A DNA stretch of 20,049 nt from Chara braunii (GCA_003427395.1 BFEA01000004.1:5804415-5824463); one strand, 5' to 3'; positions 9,411 to 18,398 are shown, counted from the stretch's first letter. The notes: generated by a model not told the origin, from the letters alone. Program-made: numbers and translations.

Positions 9411-9819
9411 GCGTGTGAGATTTAAGATAAAATCACGAGGGCAAGGGGCTTTCTCATATCGACTAGCCATGCAAGCATACGCAAGCAGTCGTTATAATGG
9501 AGTATTGTGTAGTACCCAAAATTATGCGACCCTCCACGATCTCGAGGTCACATTTCGACACTCAAGTATCGGCTGATATTCGCCTTGAGGGGTTAATCTC
9601 TCGACGTTAGACAACCGCCAAGGCGGTTGCCGCCAAGGCGGTTGATCACCACACCCTCTTCTGCACCCTGTAGAGAGTGGGTGGTACAGAGGTTCATACA
9701 TGTGGTGACAATCGTCTCTTATTGCCCTGGAGACCAGCTCCACCATCCAAGGCGTGGAGAGAACTCAATGGGTTTGACTTTGACGGCTGCCACGGACTAT
9801 AACGTCCAACTATAAAATC
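9411..9819 (-). repeat. ~400-bp block, copy A
   Basis: It is alignable along its whole length with 13153-13547; shared words include CATGCAAGCATAC, CACACCCTCTTCTGCACC, CGTCTCTTAT and TTTGACTTTGACGGCTGCCA. In this copy 9612-9629 forms a palindrome CAACCGCC-AA-GGCGGTTG, followed by a second CGCC-AA-GGCG, absent from copy B. In minus orientation the block precedes an LTR-like sequence (certain for copy B), so it may be the 3' internal end of a minus-strand element. No coding is seen. Confidence 0.85.
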
Positions 9820-11187
9820 ATAAAAAGTAAAAGGATAAAAGGGGAATCTCCCTTTTCTCTCAACCCATAATCTGTGTAACCCTTGCGCACGGTCACAATA
9901 GGCCGCGCGAACACCGAACGCTTCTGTATGTACGTATATATACAGAAGATTATAAATATGTGACGATCACTTATCACAATCACAATTGGACTTCTTTCAG
10001 CTATATATACTTAAGTGATCGTCGACAGTCTAATCCAAAGTCCGAACCACCAAACATACTTGCAATCACATCAAAGATTCAACCAAAAGTTCATGCACTA
10101 CACAGGGTCAACTTCAACCATTTTTTGCACTCACACCCCTCACTTTAGCCATACAAGTCTCACGCTTTGTGCAACTCTCATAATAAAATACTCAACATTT
10201 TTATTAAATGGTCAATTCAAATAAAGTTCGGGTAAAAACACAACGAAACAAATCAAACCACAGGGCTAAAGTCTTTAGGTTGAGTGACAAAACTGGATTG
10301 GAGTTGAGTCGAAAACCGACGAATCAGCAATCGACCTGTTATCAATGATAACAAAAGATGATGCTTTGTAGGATGAGGCCGAACAAGTCAAGCCTTCGAT
10401 CGAATTCGCAGTCATGCATCACAGTACAGGCCAAAGAGCATCACTACTACGTTTGAGCCAAATGAAGAACGTGCTTCATCTCGTATCCTAGCTCCGCTAC
10501 CGAGTTTCCTTCTACCTTCCTCTAATTGGTAACAAGTTGTCGAAACTTTGACATCATCTCCCCAAAACAGGGCAAAACTTTAAATTTCTCATAGCAGAAA
10601 GTAATTTAACTCTCCAAATTCTGCAAAATTTCGGCAGCGTTTCCCGTAGGAAAAATGTCTTTTCAGAATTTTCAGGTGTCAAAAAATTACTAACTCTTTC
10701 AGGTCTGTAAAATTTTGGCATCGCTTTTCGTAGGAACATGAGACTGCCAAGATTTATACAAAGCTGAAAATGCAAGGACAAAACACAACTATACTTGGGA
10801 CCAACTTCTGACACTTACCTGATAGTTAGAACCAGAGATAGTCTGCACGTTCCTTTCTTGAAGATGACATCGTGAGCTAACACCGATCCTAACTCCTAGT
10901 AAGGTCAGTTTTATCTCATCCCAAGTTTTCATCCCATCATCCATCTCTCCTACCTATAGCTTCAGCACTTAGCGAGCACCTAAAACAACTAACCTACTAA
11001 AACAGAAGTCCACAGAGATAGTCTCCAAAACATACACAAATGAGTGTAACATCTCTCACCAACCCTCAGGTTCCTTTCCAGATCGCATAGTTCGTTAAAA
11101 AAACTCTTGTTATTCCTTTTTACCCTTCCTTATATAAGATATAAGATCAACCAACCAAACTTATGAATGTGACTGACCTGCCAGTTT
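9820..11187 (-). repeat. Spacer of tandem unit A
   Basis: AT-rich spacer, colinear with 13548-14880. Shared landmarks are a TGTTATCA...TGATAAC palindrome followed by GATGATG and TTTGTAGGA (10336-10372 here, 14013-14049 in B) and a GGCAGCG-TTCC-nnTA-GGAAAA segment present twice here (about 10605-10735) and three times in B. Short ORFs are not conserved between copies and I call none. No Pol-like protein is seen. Confidence 0.65.
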
Positions 11188-12590
11188 ATATGACTAGGCC
11201 ACACCAACTTATGGTGCCCTAGTCTGGTAGCACAAGTATACGTAGGGCATAAGACCAAATCACACCAACTTATGGCTGTCTCTTATACACATCTAGATGT
11301 GTATAAGAGACAGAATATGACTAGGCCACACCAACTTATGGTGCCCTAGTCTGGTAGCACAAGTATACGTAGGGCATAAGACCAAATCACACCAACTTAT
11401 GGTGTGACCAGTTTCTGCCTAGACGATTGACATAAGGCGTATGACCGGGACGCACCAACTTATGGTGAGACTAGTCAGCCTGAACGTTCGGTATACACAA
11501 AGAACCGAGCCTCCTCAACTTATGAGGGTCAACCTTAGCCTCAACAAACGACAAAAGACATATGACTAAAACACACTAACTTATGATACCCCTAGCCAAC
11601 CCAAACCGTGATATATAACGTAAAATCAGGCTACCCAACTTATGAGTAGTCCAACCCAGCCTAGACAAAACCACATGCGCGAATGACCGAACAACCCGCA
11701 ACTTATGCGTTCGCCTAGTCTTCGCAATACAACCATGTTCAACAAATAAACATAAGGCATACAACTCACCACACCAACTTATGATGTGATTAGCCTCCGC
11801 CTGAACGAGTGACGTAAGGCTTATGACCGGGCCACACCAACTTATGGCGAGGCTGGTCAACCTAAACTTTCGGCATACACAAATAATTGAGCCGCCTCAA
11901 CTTATGAGGGGTCCAGCCTCCGCTTAAACAAACGACGAAAGGCATATGACCAGGACAAACCAGCTTATGATGTACCTAGCCAGCCCACACGATGACATAT
12001 AGCGTAGAACTAGGTTACTCAACTTATGAGTAGTCTAGCCCGCCTAAACAAGCAACAAGCGCATGTGACTGAACAACCCACAACTTATGCGTTCGCTCAG
12101 CCTCCGCAACACAACTACATTCAATAAGTAGAGTCATAAGTTTTTTCTGTATTCAGACGAGTGGTCAGATCACCTCAACTTATGAGGCTCCCCATCCAAA
12201 CATCAGTTCATGTTTAGAAAGAAAAATAGCCAAGTTTTAAATTATTTCTCTGCCCTTTGTATTATCAGGGGCATAGAACCAACTACCCAATTTATGGATG
12301 AGTCCGCCTGTCCAAAGTTACCACTCAATTTTATACTCTGAATCTTATGTTCTCCTCTGTTTTATCTGCTACCGGCTTATATGGCTAGATCTCCCAACTT
12401 ACGGCGTTCAGTCTGCCAATGATATACATAGTATATAGTTATATCAGATTGTATGCTCAGGTTCCACTTATGTTCGCGGCTCATGACTTGATCACACCAA
12501 CTTATGATGTGACCAACCTGCCAAAATAAGTAAACATAAGGCATAAGACTGATCCACACCAACTTATGGTGTGGTTAGTTTCTGCCTAAA
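11188..12590 (-). repeat. Hairpin array A: ~61-bp units with ACTTA loop and covarying stems
   Basis: About twenty units are recognised by AACTTATG, at 11206, 11267, 11333, 11394, 11457, 11517, 11578, 11637, 11700, 11776, 11839, 11899, 11962 (variant), 12021, 12082, 12177, 12289 (variant), 12396 (variant), 12499 and 12561. Most fold into a stem around ACTTA; arms change together, for example CCACACCA/TGGTGTGG (12554-12574), CCTCA/TGAGG (11513-11527), CGCA/TGCG (11697-11710) and TACTCA/TGAGTA extended to twelve pairs with two G-T (12010-12038). The first unit has an outer stem GACTAGG/CCTAGTC (11192-11224). A six-unit superrepeat of 382-384 bp occurs twice. Two units (11333, 11394) are assembly duplicates next to an adapter. 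The sequence is given as minus strand because the linked LTR relative is. Confidence 0.9.
11276..11313. other. Nextera mate-pair junction adapter (assembly artefact)
   Basis: The 38 bp begin CTGTCTCTTATACACATCT and continue as its perfect reverse complement, which is the circularisation junction adapter of Nextera mate-pair libraries, not genomic DNA. It is flanked by a perfect 88-bp direct duplication, 11188-11275 and 11315-11402, so untrimmed reads created both the adapter and the extra copy. Confidence 0.97.
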
Positions 12591-12607
12591 CAATCGACAT
12601 AGGGTGT

Positions 12608-13152
12608 TGTCGGGTGCATCGGTGCAGCACCACACGAGCGGGGCGGGACCCTCTCGGCCCCGTCATGCAAGAGTTGGTCTGATCCTCATCGCGAATACAT
12701 ATGGAGTTTCCACAAGCCGCTCCGACCGAGTGCGTCAACCATACCTCTCGCGAGCCCCTACGACAGGATAGGGCCTACGCGAGGCATGACTTACCTCCAC
12801 CTTACGGGAGTTACCAGTCACAGTACGAAAGTTAATCAACTGCAATCGCAGAGGTGGACCAGTCGAGGGCATTGCTCATTCATTGTAGCATGGGGGTACG
12901 CGTGGTTTTACACCTCTATTGGACCCGCACGCGAACCGACGGCTTGGGGGGCTGAAGTCCCAAGCGCGACCCGTCGTCGATCGACTATGACGCATTCCAT
13001 GCACCACGCGCACACCACTCTGCGAACATAAAAATCAAAACACGCATGCACACGTACATCTATTGAACGACAGAGAATAAACAACGAGACAACACTCCTA
13101 GTCCCTAAGTAGTCATCTCATAATTCTCCGATGCGGAAATCGGATAGGCGTC
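12608..13152 (-). repeat. Diverged minus-strand relative of the LTR
   Basis: Read on the minus strand it follows the plus-strand LTR in order: TTAGGGACTAGG, then GGGTCCAATAGA, CACGCGTACC, GAATGAGCAA, CCACCTCTGC-ATTGCA, AACTTTCGTAC, CTGTCGTAGGGG, TGACGGGGCCGAGAGGGTCC and the end GATGCACCCGACA (LTR: GATGCGCTCGACA). The 3' end (12608) is clear; the 5' end is uncertain, between about 13110 and 13153. No PBS follows; the sequence abuts an interrupted unit of hairpin array A. It is an older or different subfamily LTR. Confidence 0.8.
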
Positions 13153-13547
13153 ACGCGCGAGACTTAGTATAAAACCGCGTGGGCGCAAGGCTAACTCATA
13201 TCGATTCGCAATGCAAGCATACACAAGCAGTCGCAGTGATGACGTACTATGTAGTACCCATACTCATGCGGTCCTCGTTAATCTCGAGTGCCGCATTCGA
13301 CACTCAAGTGTCGGCTGACACCCGCCTTTAGGGATTTATCTTTCGACGTTGGACAACCACCAAGTGCAGTTGAGAACCACACCCTCTTCTGCACCTTGCG
13401 GGGAGTGGGTGGTACACAGGTTCATTCATATGATGGCAATCGTCTCTTATCGTCCTGGAGACCAACTCTATCATTCAGGGTCTGAAAAAAAAGTCAAGGG
13501 GTTTGACTTTGACGGCTGCCACGAACTCTAACGTCCAACCATAAAAG
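13153..13547 (-). repeat. ~400-bp block, copy B
   Basis: Homologous to 9411-9819. It contains palindromes GTACT-ATGT-AGTAC at about 13244-13257 and CGACACT-CA-AGTGTCG at about 13298-13313, the latter imperfect in copy A. Its left edge meets the minus-strand LTR relative; in copy A the same edge meets the plus-strand element. Confidence 0.85.
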
Positions 13548-14880
13548 TTAATAAGCAAAACCACTCAATAAATAAATAAACATCCCAACACTCACATATC
13601 AAATAAGAACTCGAGATAAAATAAAAGAAGGGAAAACATAAACCCATCAGGTATGCAGATTGTGTGTCACATGGTTGTCATTCTCACTGTCTCCAAGGTA
13701 CGACTCATATACCAAGCTCTAAAATACTAACCTGCATAAAACACAGACACATACAATAGCCACATTGCTATACACCAATGTGGTCAACTTTACTGTTCTT
13801 TGTAACCCACACTACGCCTCACACATTCAAGCCCCATCCATACTCAAATTCTCAATAAATCTCATCAGTTCTTCATAATGGTCATTTAAAAGAAGCTCGG
13901 TTAAAACCTTCAAAGAAACATATCAAATCCCATGGCTAAGACAATCAAGTTGAGATACAGGTGTAAGAAAAGTTGTGTCGTGAGCCAAGGAGTCAGCGAT
14001 CAACCAACCGATTTGTTATCAGTGATAACCGACGATGATCTTTGTAGGATCAAGATGAAACTAGTCCAAATCCTGAATCGAATGTTCAAAGAAGACCTGT
14101 ATCAAAAGACAGGTCAATGCCCAAGTTAAATCATCAGTGTATGGAGAACAAATACACATGACATATTCTCATTCAAGACTATCTTAATAACCAAGTCTAC
14201 GTCTATCTCTAAGTCAGTACCCAAAGAAAGGTAGACCTATGGCGAAATCTCCCTCATGCAAAGTGGATTGTCGGGATCATCACTTGTCAAAATATAATAT
14301 ATCTCCTCTAATCTAAGAAAATTTTGGCAGCGCTTCCTGTAGGAAAAGTGTCTTCTCGGAATTTATATCAGTCTGGATATGAAAACAAAAATAATCTTAA
14401 ACTTTTCGAAGCAAATTTTGTCTAACTCCCTGAATTTGCAAAATTTGGGCAGCATTCCCTTTAAAAAAGGAGACTTTCCATATTTTTACTAAGCCATGTA
14501 TAAAAAAAATTAGACAAGTTGAACTTTGAAGAGTCAACTTCTTGGATTTGCAGAAATTTCGGCAACGCTTTCCATAGAGAAAGTAGCGTATAAAAATTTA
14601 TACAAAGCCAAGTATAACAAATGATCCTAGAAAATGCGAGAATTAATCTAAGTAAATGGAACTTAGCTCAGAAAATGCAGAAATTGAAACTAACTCCTAT
14701 AGCTCTAGCAAGTGGTGAGCATCTAAGCAACTACCTGTCAAACGGAAACTCAGAATAAGTAGTAATCTCACTCATCCACATGCAAGGCCAAACCACAAAG
14801 GTAAGTACTCTCGCCAGCCTAAAGTCAAGCTTATCAAACAATAGTTCATTCATTATCTTTTAATGATTTATCCTTTTATA
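13548..14880 (-). repeat. Spacer of tandem unit B
   Basis: It corresponds to 9820-11187. Three roughly 120-bp subrepeats at about 14300-14350, 14440-14480 and 14545-14590 each carry AAATTT-GGCA-GC and TTCC...GGAAA. A 65-codon plus-strand ORF at 13932-14129 begins M-A-K-T-I-K-L-R-Y; the matching part of unit A is not open, so I do not call it a gene. Confidence 0.65.
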
Positions 14881-15640
14881 CCCAACTTACATAAGACATA
14901 AAGTAAGACTACCCAAACTTACGGAACATGTCTAGCTCAGTCATAAAATATACACAAACACATGGCACTACAACTTTTCTCTTCTTTGGACACGTGACTA
15001 GGCCGCCCTAGTCGCCCAGAACTGTTTAGATATCCTAGTTTTATATAATTATATGCACTTAGTCTTTTGAGGTAACATATAATTGAACCGATCATCTTTA
15101 GCTCAAGATTCAGTCTGCTCCTTTATACCACAAATTTATTCTTAGTTAATACTCTATTCAGTTGGTGATAAGCTATAGTCAGACCACCCAAACTTATGGA
15201 ATCATGTCTGACTAGCCTGGTCATAGATAAAATAATAGTAAAGTATAACCAAGTTATAGCCTTTTGATTCTAGTATGTGCGTTACATTGGACCAAGACCA
15301 CCCAAACTTATGGAACATGTCTGGTCCTCTGCCAAATCCTTTCTCTTACCCAAGGCAAGAAGAGGCTGAGCCACAAAAACTTATGGAACATGCTCAAACC
15401 TCCTCGTTCAGAACCAAAAGAAACTGAACGAAACCCAAAGTAAATAAGGCGACCAAGCCACCTAAACTTATGAAACATGCTTGGTCCCTGAAAAAGTCAA
15501 CCACAGTCAGCCCTCAAAAGTCAGACTAACCTGACCACCCAATCTTATGGGAACCTGTCTGGTCCTTCAGGCAATCAAAAATAAACATATCATTGGACTC
15601 TCCAATCTTATGGAGATTCTCCCAGCCTTGGGTTGACCCA
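14881..15640 (-). repeat. Hairpin array B: AAACTTATGGAACAT loop with outer stems
   Basis: About eight units carry (A)AACTTATGG or variants: 14884, 14926, 15191, 15305, 15378, 15465, 15541 and 15605. Here the conserved part CACCCAAACTTATGGAACAT lies inside a larger loop and the paired arms are outside it: GTCAGAC/GTCTGAC (15178-15212), GACCAAGC/GCTTGGTC (15451-15486), TGAGC/GCTCA (about 15367-15395) and GACCA/TGGTC (about 15533-15563). The last unit folds CTCCA-ATCT-TATGGAG as in array A. The array is shorter than A and less regular. Confidence 0.8.
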
Positions 15641-15876
15641 GTGAAACACATTCAATACAGCCTTTCTCTTATTTTTCCTAGATGCAATCCCACAATCTAC
15701 TTTCAGTCAATACAACAAAAACTAAAGCAAGAAATACAGATAGGCACAATCATTCCTTTAGTAAGTCCGGTTTATCCTGAAAATCAAAATAGGGATGCAA
15801 ACAATATAATCAGTCAACCATAGCAAGAAATACAAATAGGGGCTATATTGGGTCTATAGAAGAAAAGTCATGGTTA
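15641..15876. other. Unassigned link between array B and rRNA-like sequence
   Basis: AT-rich. A phrase close to GCAAGAAATACAGATAGG occurs twice (about 15727 and 15823). A 76-codon ORF (15593-15823) starts within the hairpin array and has no recognisable domain. Confidence 0.4.
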
Positions 15877-16858
15877 CCTTTCAGTTCCCTGCCTCCAGAA
15901 CTCCTCCTGAGTTCCGCCAGAGCTCCCGCAATCGGTGGGCAGACTCCCCACAGAGCCTTGTTGCGGTCCTACGGATTGCAATCCTGCCTGCCGCCTTCCT
16001 CTCAGAACAGGACTAGACTTAGAGTAAGAAGGGCAGAAGGAGGGGTTTGAGACTCTCGAGATATAAGAGAGGGACTAACTCAACTCGCAGGTGAGGGCCT
16101 TAATACCTTCATGCGCCTTAGGGCCCCACAATGGCAGTCAAACCGTACTATGCTAGTCTCCTCGCAACCAAACGCAGAAGAAACGACACTCTGATGAACC
16201 TCCAGGCCGCAGTGGTAACCCCCATTTTTAAAGCCTGATCCTTCCTCAAACACAAAATCCAATTGGCGTAATTGGGCTTACTACCTTTCCGAACCCCCGA
16301 CTTGGCTCATCCATGAACTTGGTCAAAAACCACGGTCGGACACGCGCCTAACCCACAGTTGAACTAACGTTACTCCAACCAACGGAACGAATAGCGTACT
16401 GGCCGGCAGGCGAGTCTGCAACCCCTGCGACTGGCCGCACGCCCCTCTGGGTCACCAGTATAAGCAGCGCAGCTTTCGGCAAGTGAGCCCACAACTTGCG
16501 GCTCGTTTCCTCCCTCATGTCCTTCATGGTCCTCCATACGTTTCACCCTTACCGAGTCTAACTTCCCTCGATGGGATGGCTCAAAACTGAGCAATTCAGT
16601 AAATCATCATGACTCGCTGCAACAGTGGTAGGCTCGATTTGGCCTTCTACTTAGCGTAAGTATGTGGCTTATAAAAGTCGGGATGAACTGCACGTATTAG
16701 CTCTAGATTCCCTACGACTATCCGAGCAGGAAGGGAACCACCAAAACTAGTCGGCTTGATGTGCCATTCGCGATTCCACAGTATGAGGTGTTCATATTGA
16801 GACGTATATGCTCAACCGTTAAGACAAGCATCAGGCCGTAAGTCGGATCAATCAAGTG
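15877..16858 (-). pseudogene. Degenerate, 3'-truncated 18S rRNA sequence
   Basis: Read on the minus strand the order of 18S landmarks is kept: a 5' start resembling GTTGATCC (about 16855), a TGTCT-x-A-x-TATGAACA-like stretch, ACTGTGGAATCGCGAATGGC (16763-16782), CGGATA-GTCG, TCTAGAGCTAATACGTGCA exact at 16689-16707, ATCCCGACTT, and last a form of AAACTTAAAGG (15877-15888). About 980 nt cover what takes about 1130 nt in a normal 18S, and the final third is missing. The invariant 530-loop word GTGCCAGC-GCCGCGG is broken (16394-16411). This speaks for a pseudogene. A genuinely fast-evolving 18S from the host or a contaminant is the alternative. Confidence 0.7.
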
Positions 16859-16886
16859 ATGGGTGTGCTTCCGCAAGATTGTGGCC

Positions 16887-16924
16887 CTGTCTCTTATACA
16901 CATCTAGATGTGTATAAGAGACAG
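16887..16924. other. Second Nextera mate-pair junction adapter (assembly artefact)
   Basis: The same 38-bp sequence as at 11276. It is flanked by a direct duplication of 68 bp (16819-16886 and 16928-16995, one mismatch), which repeats the 5' end of the 18S-like sequence. Translation across it gives VSYTHLDVYKRQ on one strand and MCIRDR on the other, peptides typical of untrimmed adapter. Confidence 0.97.
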
Positions 16925-16979
16925 CCCTTAAAACAAGCATCAGGCCGTAAGTCGGATCAATCAAGTGATGGGTGTGCTT

Positions 16980-17219
16980 CCGCAAGATTGTGGCCAAACG
17001 CATCGCTCTCCGTCTGCAATCAGTCCGATGAGCAGGTCAAGTAATAAGACGTTCTTATTCCGCAAGATTGTGGCCAAACGCATCGCTCTCCGTCTGCAAT
17101 CAGTCCGATGAGCAGGTCAAGTAATAAGACGTTCTTATTCCGCAAGATTGTGGCCAAACGCATCGCTCTCCGTCTGCAATCAGTCCGATGAGCAGGTCAA
17201 GTAATAAGACGTTCTTACT
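16980..17219. repeat. Three identical 80-bp tandem copies
   Basis: Copies begin CCGCAAGATTGTGGCC at 16980, 17060 and 17140 and appear identical apart from the last bases. A further partial copy lies at 16871, before the adapter. Perfect identity next to an adapter in otherwise decayed sequence makes an assembly origin likely, though a spacer repeat upstream of the rRNA sequence is possible. Confidence 0.85.
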
Positions 17220-17776
17220 AAACGGAACGCCAGATAACCGCTCAGCCTTTCGTATGTAGAGAGGAAGTTGCCTCTTGGGCAGCGACTCCCTGACCAAGTG
17301 GTCACCGAAACAACCGGTGCCTCCGTCCCTTTGCAGAGGAGGACACTGTTGCACGCTCTGATATCGTCCGCACAGAGTTTAGACTCAGGTTACTTGACCT
17401 AGTACCCGCCTATCTATCGGTGTTGATCCCCTAAAAATGCCAATTGTTGTCTTCATCTGCTCGGCCTTGCGTACCGTCACATCTAACTCTACTTGGTGTG
17501 GTACCAGCCTATCTGCTACTTGAGTATTTTTCCGTTGCTCTTAAGTGTCGTGGGTTTTTTTCCCTGACACTTTAGTGTTTTCTCCACCGCCAACCTCAAT
17601 GTTACGGCCACGGGTAAGTACCGGCCCTTCGGGCCTTCAAATGAATCAAGTGCCCTTGCGGGTCACACACACACTCAAGCCAACAAGTGCTAAAACAGGC
17701 ATGCAGGCCAGCAAGCGTGCACACACACACAGACTTAGATTCGGGCTCGGGCCACAAGGCAGTCCGAGCCCCACTA
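17220..17776. other. Unassigned region upstream of the 18S-like sequence
   Basis: No gene is seen. There are further hairpins: AAGTGTC...GACACTT with an inner GGG/CCC at about 17542-17572, and GGCCC-TTC-GGGCC at about 17623-17636. CACACA runs lie at about 17665-17675 and 17720-17731. If the neighbour is an old rDNA copy, this would be external spacer, but I cannot confirm it. Confidence 0.5.
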
Positions 17777-17902
17777 CTCTATATATAACTGAGCGGCTCC
17801 TCTTCTAACTGAAGCAGGAGCTAGCTCAGTAGGTTTCGTGGTAGGCTGTTAAGTTGGAGATACCTAGATCGAGTCCACCCAACCCTAAGCTAACTCCTTT
17901 TT
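17777..17902 (+). ncRNA. tRNA-like Pol III unit / SINE head, copy 2
   Basis: The 81-nt core (17817-17897) begins GGAGCTAGCTCAGTAGG, which contains a full A-box consensus TAGCTCAGTAGG. A B-box AGATCGAGTCC (9 of 11 consensus bases) follows about 40 bases later. The ends GGAGCTAGCT and AGCTAACTCC pair at nine of ten positions, and TTTTT follows at once. CTCTATATATA lies about 36 bp upstream. Copy 1 at 4633-4765 has the same order of signals. Folding as a standard tRNA is poor, so a SINE head or a tRNA-like RNA is more likely than a working tRNA. Confidence 0.6.
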
Positions 17903-17937
17903 ACAATGAGCTTTGCTTTGGCAGCACTCGGTTCCGG

Positions 17938-17990
17938 TTTGTCGGGGCTTGAACCCGTGACCTCTGTGTTGGAGGTTCCGACAGTTCGTT
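17938..17990 (-). other. tRNA 3'-half-like sequence
   Basis: On the minus strand it reads CAGAGGTCACGGGTTCAAGCCCC, a variable-loop/T-arm type sequence with a good B box. No clear A box lies upstream. It is just downstream of the plus-strand tRNA-like unit and resembles 5925-5948, so it may be part of a compound tRNA-derived repeat. Confidence 0.45.
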
Positions 17991-17999
17991 CCACGGGGA

Positions 18000-18120
18000 A
18001 AGTAGTGGTTAGATTTAGTTTTCATTTCTTTCCTTTTTATTTTTTCGCTTACTTCTGTTTTTTTTGCTTTATTTTTTTCTTTAATATTTCGTTTTTTCTC
18101 GTTTTACAACACAAAACTCA
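18000..18120 (+). repeat. T-rich low-complexity tract
   Basis: Pyrimidine-dominated tract with many T-runs. The F-rich ORF over it is compositional. Confidence 0.7.
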
Positions 18121-18398
18121 CTAGTATAGTGCAAGGGAGGAAAGTGAATGCGAGTGGAAGGAGGTCGACTATGCGGCAGGGGTAGTGAGTGCGAGGGAGG
18201 ATATCGAGCGGAGGAAGGCGACATAGCGCGGACCAGGAGGAAGGAGAGCGCCGACAAAAGCACGATGAAAGACACGCGCATAATAACGGAGAAGGAGTGC
18301 TCATGAGCGATGGGGTTAGCGGCATAACAGGGAAAGAGATTGGCGCGCCTCATATCGGGAGTGAAGGAGGAAACGTGCGTAAAATCAGGGCGCAAACA

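Noticed and set aside
11188-12590. CRISPR-like array
   Set aside because: Repeats of about 61 bp are degenerate, no unique spacers of constant length exist, and the context is eukaryotic retroelement DNA.
13932-14129. 65-codon ORF starting M-A-K-T-I-K-L-R-Y with a later D-D-D-L, faintly like a PB1 domain
   Set aside because: The match is a few residues only, and the colinear part of unit A does not keep the frame. A PB1 HMM search would decide.
15593-15823. 76-codon ORF with a stretch slightly like the N-terminal edge of Gypsy reverse transcriptase
   Set aside because: No downstream RT motifs follow and the ORF begins in the hairpin array; resemblance is within chance.
16856-17044. 62-codon ORF containing VSYTHLDVYKRQ
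   Set aside because: The peptide is translated sequencing adapter.
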